Source of the DNA: Sorghum bicolor
Taxonomy: Eukaryota > Streptophyta > Magnoliopsida > Poales > Poaceae
Length of the DNA: 64,000 bases
Direction: 5' to 3'
Assembly: GCF_000003195.3 (NCBI RefSeq)
Contig: NC_012871.2
Span: 48,448,959-48,512,958, forward strand
Below are positions 56,220-64,000 of this stretch, piece by piece. The stretch's first letter is position 1. Each line of letters starts with the position of its first letter. The translations under genes and the position numbers were made by a program. The notes beneath the pieces are model-generated. The model saw nothing but the letters and a program-made list of their open reading frames with translations. It did no database searches and had not been told where the DNA came from.

Positions 56220-59200
56220 GTCATCCCCACCGATCAACCACACCTCCAATGCCTCGGCCCACTAGGAGATCCAGATCCAACTGACCTCATAAACGCAGAA
56301 ACCAACAGGATCCCTTTTAGAGCAGAGAACTTTTCTTTGGATCTATGGAAGGATACTTTCCGTTCCTGGCCCAGCCCTACCGTGGGGTGGAAGGATTGGT
56401 TCTTGAGGGTCAGCAACTCCAATGAAATCCAGTGGGGCGAGAGAAAGCTAGATCAATGCATTAGGTTGTCCATTGCCGATATGCATAAGAATGAATCACT
56501 GTTGATAGCTGCATCTTATTTCTGGTCAGACACCCTCAATGCCTTTGTCTTTGGCCATGGCCCTGCTTCCCCTACACTTGCCGATGTAGCTATGCTCACT
56601 GGCCTGGATATATCTTCTGCCGATAGCACCCACTTCTTCGATACCAAACCCAGTGCTAAGGTAGAAACCCGCACCATCGGCGGCTGGTCGGGGTATATCC
56701 AAAAATACCGCAAAATAGGCCCTGTTGACGCAAAAGAGCGGACCTGCTTCCTGAACATGTGGCTAGACAAATTTGTGTTTTGTGGCTGATCGGCAGCACC
56801 AACTTCTGTTTATCTAGCAGCAGCAGAAAATCTGGCCAATGGTGGCCGATTTCCCCTCGGCCGATACCTGCTTGGAGCAGCCTATCACCTCCTCTACCAA
56901 GTAACTAAGAAGCTCTTGCTTGGCCAGTCCATCGGTAATCTAGGAGGTCCCTGGTGGTTTATTAACATGTGGCTCAATCTCCACATGCACAAGCGTCTGG
57001 AGTTCAATCCTTTCGCTCAGGGTTTTCCAAGGGACATAGCCGAGAACCATGTGCTGGGTGATGAGGAATCGGCAACACGCCCTCCTTTGAACTTCGGTGA
57101 AGCTGTCATAGTTCTGCCTGGCACAGGAAGTAATCCAGATCAGATTAGCCGATTCTTCCAAACCTTGTATGAAGGTTTGGCCAGAGATGTGCGAGCATGG
57201 TTAGCTTATGATGACCCAGACACCGTGTTTCCTCTGGTTTTCAATCCGTTCGACGAAGCTCTTGATAAGGACAATGAAGTAATGATGGCATTGGTGACTC
57301 CTAGAGCCATACCAGTGAACTTCTTTGGCAGTGGAAAAACCTCTCCCCAGACTTATGAATTTTACAATCCATCGGCACTAGCTCGTCAGTTAGCTTTCGG
57401 CCAGCTGCCGATCGCACTCTGTTATGCCGATGTGATAAAGCCCAGAGAAACCATTAACAGTCTCCTTGAATGGATCCGAGTGGCCCACCTGCCATCAAGT
57501 GCCGATACAGATGTAAACCTGTCATAGTGGGTACCAGCCGCCTTCATCACTCAGGCATACAAGCAGTGGTGGGCAGAATGGAAGGAGCACCTATTCTGCA
57601 AATCGGCTCTTTCGTATCGCAGCATGATCGATCCTGAGTACGAAGTCCCCACTGACACTGTAAGTATCTTTAAACCGATGTTCCAATTCTTTCAATTCTA
57701 TTTCCACCGGTAACTGATTCTTTGTGTGACTTTTCAGGTTGATAACACCCCTCCGTCGGTCAGTAGAAGTGGCAAGCCGATTGATCTGTTTGCATCGGGT
57801 CCAATCTCTTCAATCGGCCACAATGCTCCTACCTTGGCCGCCATCGTACATCGAGGCATACGCCTCAAGAAGGTTACCACCAAGAGAACTCAGACATCAC
57901 CATCGGTAGCCGCTTCCACTCTAGCACAGGCTTTCAAGGTAATTGCCAAACCTTTTCATTTATACTGATCTTCCTTTTGCATCTAATACATTGATACTCA
58001 CAAGTCTTCTTTTCTGCATCAGCAAACCAGCGCATCGGCAAGGACCAAAAGCAAAGGTACCGATGCCCCCCAGTCCAGCCAGCAAAAGAGAAAGGGTACC
58101 AAAGGTACCAGAGCACAGGCAAAGCGCCAGAGAGTAGCAACTCCTCCTCCTCCTCCGGTATCTCCCATTCCGGTGGAATCCTCTCCTTCTCCTCCAGAAA
58201 CAGAGACTCAACAAGTACCATCTCCTCAACCGCAAGAAGCACCGCAGGCGGAAGAGCCCCAGCAAGAAGAACCCCAACTAGCAGCACCCCAGCCAGAAGA
58301 CATATCAGCCGATGTAGGCGAGCAGACTACTGATCCAGCAGGTTCAATCATATCATCGGCAGTCCCTTCAATTCAGACGAGCATCGTCCCCCCTCAAGGT
58401 AATGCATTTTTATAATATTACTGCCGATGATCTTATTCTTTTTGGCCTTTTAACCCCTTCTATCAATTTTTAGCTGACGTAGTCCCATCGGCAACTCTGG
58501 CCGATCAACCCATGGCTCCATCGGCATCTTCCAGTCAGAGGCGAGAGACAGCCTTGAAGAAAGTAAGCCATCCAATCCCCATCAATACTACTTGCCGATG
58601 CTCTGACTATAGAATGACTCACTTCGTTTTCCTTTTCAGGAACAGGATTCTCCTAACAGCCTATTCTCCTTTGCCATTGACATCTCCGAGGACGAAGGTG
58701 AAGAAGCGAGTTCCTCCCGGGCATTTGGGATCGCATCGGCAGAGATCAGGGCTAAGCTGGAAGAACTGTCGGCTCTCCTACATCAAGACACGGCTCAACT
58801 GGTCGATGACTCTGACCAGGCCAAGGCCCTAATCAAGACCCTCAGAGGCCAGATTCCTGCGGATGCCGAAGAAGTCCTTTTCCAGGCCGCACATCTAGAA
58901 AGTCATCAGCTGCAGTACCAGAGGGCCGCCCGGCGCCTTGCCGATAGAGCTGCTCAGACCCGGCTCTCCGAGGGGATGATGAAAGAGAAGCTCTTGACCG
59001 ACGAAAAGCACAAGAACATCGGTACCTTGAAGTCCTCAGGAGATGCACTGAAGCAGAAGATCTCCGATTTATCGGCCAAGAGAGAAACCCCGCTGGCAGA
59101 ACTCAAACAAGTGGAGGATGCTCTATCTCAAGCCCGACAGGAAGAGAGCCAACTGCCAGAGACCATCAAACTCCTTGAACAAGAACGGAACGCCCATGGT

Positions 59201-59335
59201 TGCAAGGCACTGCAGTTGAAGAAGAAGCTAAAGCCGATAGAAGGCTCTGCCGATGAAGGCATCAAAGAAATAGAAGCAGCTGACCAGATTCGCCTACGCG
59301 CTATATCAACCATCCAAGCACTGCTAAGCATGTGA
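56220..59335 (+). pseudogene. Plant mobile domain (PMD) gene carried antisense in element D
   Basis: Five exons with clean GT-AG junctions: about 56220-57660, 57739-57938, 58023-58398, 58474-58562 and 58640-59335. Exon 1 encodes the PMD (aminotransferase-like/MAIN-like) domain: LGPLGDPDPTDLINAETNRI, ASYFWSDTLNAFVFGHG, SPTLADVAMLTGLDI, then GPWWFINMWLNLHMHKR. Exons 2-4 encode a basic, then Pro/Gln-rich linker. Exon 5 encodes a long coiled coil (SALLHQDTAQLVDDSDQAKA, then ALKQKISDLSAKRETPLAEL) ending LLSM. Exon 1 has stops at 56787-56789 (TGA) and 57525-57527 (TAG), so the gene is inactive. No ATG is found at the expected N-terminus and the start is uncertain. Cellular PMD proteins (MAIN, MAIL1) act in gene expression and transposon silencing; a retroelement copy could interfere with that, which is only inference. 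Confidence 0.75.
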
Positions 59336-59393
59336 GCTCTTCATCGGCAACACACTTGCCTCTTCCTGCTCTTCAGTTTTCTTGACGTTTAGT

Positions 59394-59486
59394 CTAGCCG
59401 ATAGGACTGTTATCGGCATCCTTTTGAAACATTAAGTCCGGCCCCAGATACATTTCAATCTAGCCGATAGGAGTGTTATCGGCATT
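59394..59486. terminator. Paired hairpins between the convergent PMD and pol genes
   Basis: TCTAGCCGATAGGACTGTTATCGGCAT and its near copy 68 bp later each form GCCGATA-loop-TATCGGC with a 7-bp stem. They lie between the PMD stop (59335) and the end of pol (about 59580), where both transcripts should terminate. A role as bidirectional 3' end is a guess. Confidence 0.3.
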
Positions 59487-59579
59487 TGAACTTCTTATGC
59501 ATCGACCCATATACTGGGGTAGTACTTCTTTAGGTATTTACCATTTAATGCTCTGGGAAATTCGACTCCTTCGAGAGTT

Positions 59580-60787
59580 TCCAAAATGTAGGCATTACCT
59601 GGAGCCGATCAACTTATCCGATAGGGACCCTCCCAATTGGGAGACCACTTCCCAAACTTCGAACTTTTAGTCCCGATCGGTAAGATTAATTTCCATACTA
59701 AGTCTCCATCGGCAAATTCCTTAGCCTTCACTTTCTTATCATACCACCTGGCAACTCTTTTCTTATTCTCTTCTATACTCATCAAAGCCTTCAACCGATG
59801 CCCTGCTAGATCATCCAACTCGTCTGTCATCAAAGTAGCATAATCATCGGCAGTCAATTGATCTTGAAAAGATAGTCGCCTAGATCCAGCCTTAATCTCC
59901 CAAGGCAATACTGCATCATGTCCATACACCAACTGATAAGGTGAAACCTTAGTTGACCCATGACAAGCCATTCGGTAGGACCATAAAGCTTCATTCAACA
60001 ATGTGTGCCACCGCTTGGGATTTTCTTCAATTTTTCGTTTGATGAGCTTGATAATTCCTTTGTTAGACGCCTCGGCCTGCCCATTAGCTTGAGCATAATA
60101 AGGAGAAGAGTTTAACACTTTAATCCCCATACCGATTGCGAATTCATCAAACTCCCCCGATGTGAACATAGTGCCTTGATCGGTAGTAATTGTGTGAGGA
60201 ATCCCAAATCGGTAAATGATGTGCTCCTTCACAAAATCAATCATATTGGCCGATGTGACTTTCTTCAAAGGAATAGCTTCAACCCATTTAGTGAAATAAT
60301 CGGTGGCAACTAGAATAAACTTATGTCCCTTGCTAGATGGTGGATAAATTTGGCCGATCAAATCAATAGCCCATCCCCGGAACGGCCAAGGTTTGATAAT
60401 AGGATTCATGGCCGATGCGGGTGCTCTTTGAATATTGCCAAATTTTTGACATCCTTGACATCCCTTGAAATATTTAAAACAATCCTCAAGTATGGTTGGC
60501 CAGTAATATCCATTCCTAATCATCCATTTCATCTTGAAAGCCGACTAATGTGCTCCACATACCCCTTCATGGATTTCTCCCATCAAACTTCTAGCTTCAT
60601 CATCGCCCAAACATCAAAGAAGAATCCCATCAATAGTCTGGTAGTACAATTCATCTTCGAGGAGCACATACTTGGTAGCTTGAAACCGAACTCGCCTTTC
60701 AACTCTCTTAGATGGATCTTTCAAATAATCAACGATCTCTTTTCTCCAATCATCGGCGCCAATTGCCGATATTGCATCAATCATAGA
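59580..60787 (-). pseudogene. Integrase of element D
   Basis: Continues the pol frame in the same phase. An H2C2 zinc-finger region (IHEGVCGAH, then CQGCQKF) is followed by the DDE core: WAIDLIGQIYPPSSKG with the first Asp, TTDQGTMFTSGEFDEF with the second, and NGQAEASNKGIIKLIKRKIE with the Glu. The C-terminal part has PYQLVYGHDAVLPWEIKAGS and ends near PNWEGPYRIS. Stops at about 60546 (TAG where CAG is usual in HQSAFK) and about 60602 (TGA) break it. The integrase core itself is open for 307 codons (60532-59609). It would insert the element's DNA into the genome. Confidence 0.88.
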
Positions 60788-62371
60788 CTAATATCCCGAG
60801 GCATGCTGAGCCAACCGATTAGCCTCTTCATTATGCAATCGAGGAACATATCCTAATCGGAAATCCTTGAATTCCTTCATCAATTGTATACTCCATTCGT
60901 AATAAGTTATGAGAACTTCACTTCGGCATTCATAGCTTCCAGCCAATTGATTTATAACCAGCATAGAATCCCCAAAGACTTCGACAGCATCAGCATGAAC
61001 CTCCCTCAGCAATTCTAATCCTTTTATCAAAGCTTGATACTCAGCCTGATTATTTGTTGTTGTGGCAACAATCGGCAAGGAAAACTCAAACTTCCTTCCC
61101 AGAGGGGAAACTAATACTATGCCGATTCTTGCCCCCCGGTCACATGTAGATCCATCAAAGAACAACGTCCAAGGCACAATTTCTACAGCCTCCACTGTAC
61201 CACAATGTTGAGTCACCAAATCGGCCATAATCTGCCCCTTAATGGCTTTAGCCGATTCATAACGCAGATCGAACTCCGACAGTGCCAGAATCCATTTACC
61301 GATCCTTCCACTCATAATCGGCATGGACAGCATGTACTGGACTACATCATCCTTGCAAATAACAGTACATTCAGCCGATAACAAGTAGTGCCTCAACTTG
61401 ATACAAGAGAAATACAAGCACAAGCACAATTTCTCAATAGCCGAATACCTAGTCTCAGCATCAATCAACCTCCTGCTTAAATAATAAATTACACGCTCCT
61501 TCCCTTCAAACTCTTGAATTAAAGCCGAACCGATGACCATCCCATCGGTAGACAAATACAATCTGAAGGGTTTCCCTTGCTGAGGTGGAATTAGAACTGG
61601 AGGATTTATTAAATAATTCTTGATTTCATCCAGAGCCAGCTGTTGTTCCATCCCCCAAACAAACTCTTGATCGGCCTTTAACTTAAGAAGAGGGCTGAAA
61701 GCACGAATTTTACCAGACAAGTTAGATATAAACCTTCTGATAAAATTTACCTTGCCGATCAAGGATTGGAGCTCGGTCTTGTTGGTAGGGGCTACTACCT
61801 TATTGATGGCATCAATAGATCTTCGACTGATTTCAATCCCCCTCTGGTGTACCATGAAACCAAGAAATTGTCCTGCCGATACACCAAATGCACACTTATT
61901 GGGATTCATCTTCAAACCATGCTTCCTTGTGCACTCCAACACCTTTCGTAAATCGGCAAGATGCTTTGTGAAGTCTCCAGACTTAACCACCACATCATCA
62001 ACATAAATCTCCACCAGCTTGCCGATGAATTCATGAAATATAAAATTCATGGCCCTTTGATAAGTAGCACCAGCATTCTTTAAGCCAAAGGTCATGACTA
62101 TCCATTCAAACAATCCAACATCCCAGGACACCTGAACGCGGTCTTTGGAATATCTTCTTCAGCCATGAATATTTGGTTATACCCTGCATTGCCATCCATA
62201 AAGCTGATTATCCGATGTCCTGCCGCAGCATCAACCAACAGATCGGCAACTGGCATCGGATATCCATCCATCGGCGTAGCCTTGTTGAGATTCCTGAAAT
62301 CAATGCAGACCCGAAGCTTCCCATTCTTCTTGTAGACCGAAACAACATTGGAAATCCATTTGGCATATCGA
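60788..62371 (-). pseudogene. Reverse transcriptase and dual RNase H of element D (5' part removed by element C)
   Basis: From 62371 leftward: KWISNVVSVYKKNGKLRVCI, CIDFRNLNKATPMDGYPMPV and TFGLKNAGATYQRAMN, with the catalytic YVDD motif in EIYVDDVVVKSGD. The gypsy RNase H follows (RLYLSTDGMVIGSALIQEFE, then YYLSRRLIDAETRYSAIEKL). A second, plant-type RNase H comes after that (WTLFFDGSTCDRGARIGIVL, then TNNQAEYQALIKGLELLREV), the arrangement known for the Tat lineage. A one-base shift near 62110 separates the first motifs from the 447-codon open frame 62131-60788, which ends in TAG. The N-terminal part of reverse transcriptase and everything before it lie beyond element C. Confidence 0.9.
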
Positions 62372-64000
62372 TGTTGACGGTCCTTAAGTACTAAAATTAA
62401 TAGTCAAATAAACATGAAAAAGGATCAATATGAAACAAACATCTAGAATAGGGGTTTTATCTGACAGAATTCCATGAGCTTTGGTGTTTATCTATTTCTG
62501 CAAGGGTTTATCAGAAAATATGGAGAGAAGGCCCACATTTCATGTTTACAACGAGATAATTATGTGCCGCGCAATTTTCCTTGATCTAGAAGGATCCAGA
62601 AGCCACGGGAACGAACGAGAGGCGATTCGGGCTCGGGGGCAGGGCGCCCGCCCACCCCCCTTGGGCGCCCGCCCAGGTGGAGAGTCCAATCAGGACTCTG
62701 CTTCGGGACAATCCTCCACCGACCTAAAGGATCAATCTAAACCATACAATCTATGTCGGTTTGATCCAATGGCTCACGTTCACTTGAGGGGACTATAAAA
62801 CCAGACCCCCTGGCCCCTGGAGGAGAGGAGGAGAAATCATTATTCAGAGGTAGCCATCAAAGTTAGGGTTTAGATCTCTCTCCCACAGAGAATTAGAATT
62901 AGCTACTCCCTAATCCTTCAAGTTTAGAGCTTGATTAGATAGCAATTAGAGAAGTAGAGCACTACGCTCTGGATTCGGATCTTCGGTAATAAAGATTGGT
63001 ATTATTCATATCTTTCTCTAATTCTATTGTTCTAATTGCATTATGTCTCTAATTATTATGTTCTTAGTTTGCTCTAGTTCTATATTTGATATAGTTCTAA
63101 TTGATAATGAGTTTATGTATAAGTTTGCAAAGCGCTTAGCTCTTGTCGCGAGGGAGTTAGGTGATAGATCACATGTGAGCGTGGTGCTTAGATGTTATTT
63201 ATCTGCAAATGTATCCTATTGGCCGGGTCGTGTGGTAGTTCGCGATAGTGACAGCTTCGTTGATTCTTATATAGTCCACCCTCCGTTGATAGGACAGGCA
63301 GAACCGGTATTGTGGAGTAAGTCATGCGATGTTCTGATTTACTTTATCAATGTTCCTTATACATGAATGAAGAGTCTTTTATGCTATATATGATCTTGTA
63401 GATAACTAGAGTAGATTATGACTTAGTAGTTAGTAGATAACTTAGAATCCATTCTCTAGCTAATCCGACATCACCTACATATATGAGGAGTAGTCTATTT
63501 TCTAATCGCTGTGCTATCTACCCATGAACTTATACTTTATTATCATTATCTTTATGGTTTACCCCCTGCTAGAGTAAGTGGCTGTGTGACGAGTTTCTTA
63601 TTAGTAATCATGTTCTTGCAAGTTTATCTCTAGTCTATGCCTTGATAGATTTTGCCCCTTTGATTTAATTCCATCTCCTTAGATCCCTAGAGCAAAATTA
63701 TAAATAACGATACCTGGAATACTTATCCTGGTGAAATGCTACAATGAGGTGTTTTATCTGTGCGCTTGCGGATAGAATAAATTATTTTCTAGAGAGCCTT
63801 TACATTTATAAATACCTTTGTACACTCTGGCGCCATGCTAGGGATGACAACCTAGTATTTAAGTGGTGTTAGCTAGTGTCAACAAGCATTTCTGGCGCCG
63901 TTGCCGGGGAGTTACGGGGAAATTACGGAGACATGTTAGAACACTTATAGGAATTATATGAGTCTCAGGAATAAGTCATAAAAGGAACAAAAGGGTAATA
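62372..64000 (+). mobile_element. Element C: 5' end of an element-B-type LTR retrotransposon
   Basis: The LTR 62372-63884 (1513 bp, TGTTGACGG...GTGTCAACA) has the GC-rich pair of GGGCGCCCGCCC words near 62645-62675 and TATA box ACTATAAAAC near 62795. The primer site TGGCGCCGTTGCCGGGGA is at 63893-63910. The internal sequence to the window end (TATGAGTCTCAGGAATAAG) matches that of element B. The bases before it are ATCGA; the matching duplication would be outside the window. It interrupts element D's reverse transcriptase. Confidence 0.9.

Larger units (their letters stand above)
56128..62371 (-). mobile_element. Element D: Tat-type Ty3/gypsy element with antisense plant-mobile-domain gene (partial)
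   Basis: The minus strand carries reverse transcriptase (right part), gypsy RNase H, a second RNase H and integrase. The plus strand carries a spliced plant-mobile-domain gene between integrase and the missing 3' LTR. Dual RNase H and an extra antisense gene downstream of pol are features of the Tat lineage (known for Grande in maize). It is cut on the right by element C inside the reverse transcriptase and on the left by the Tekay-type LTR. The whole block is marked by a dense CCGAT/ATCGG word. Confidence 0.8.

Overview
This window is intergenic, repeat-dense nuclear DNA from a plant, most likely a grass. The reasons are full-length CACTA (En/Spm-type) DNA transposons with ACAGGCGG subterminal palindromes, a Tourist-like MITE with the grass-typical GGCCTTGTTTA end, Ty3/gypsy LTR elements of Athila, Tat and Tekay type, GT-AG introns and nested insertions. 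I infer a panicoid grass but cannot prove it. No RNA gene, CRISPR array or bacterial feature was seen. The only open, apparently spliced gene is a small unrecognised three-exon gene present twice (10260-11107 and 47318-48165).

Layout. 1-8617 is the right part of CACTA copy 1: a TNP2-like transposase relic, an AT-rich repeat, an internal palindrome array with a TATA box, a leader related to a gypsy LTR, and a Ptta/Ulp1-type second gene. 8618-12734 is flank with a MITE, the three-exon gene, a 35-bp hairpin array and a minus-strand gypsy protease fragment. That fragment is split by element A (12735-20680), a gag-only LTR element with target duplication GTCAT. 20973-24870 is the 3' half of a related minus-strand element (E). 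24870-26091 holds unrecognised exon-like blocks.

26092-45649 is CACTA copy 2, complete with ACA target duplications and interrupted by element B (34823-44089, target duplication GCGTA), an Athila-like element without reverse transcriptase or integrase. 45650-49805 repeats the copy-1 flank, including the same insertion of element A at the same base (A', 49806 onward). The sequence then runs into a 100-N gap (51946-52045). The two halves are therefore direct copies of one segment: CACTA and A inserted first, the segment duplicated, then B inserted. A false duplication of two haplotypes by the assembler is a live alternative.

After the gap come a minus-strand Tekay-type LTR region (52046-56127), a minus-strand Tat-type element D with pol and an antisense plant-mobile-domain gene (56128-62371), and the left LTR of element C (62372-64000), which is inserted into D's reverse transcriptase.

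How the parts work together: the CACTA transposase and Ptta/Ulp1 genes would act on the ACAGGCGG palindromes at the ends and, unusually, in front of the second gene. A, B and C carry gag (B also protease) but no polymerase, so they would need an autonomous relative in trans. Nearly all the mobile-element genes carry stops or frameshifts. The most unusual signals are a CCGAT/ATCGG word repeated about 80 times across D in both genes and in spacers, a structured 3' noncoding domain shared by A and B with compensatory stem changes, an LTR-like internal promoter in B, and an LTR-derived leader inside the CACTA elements.
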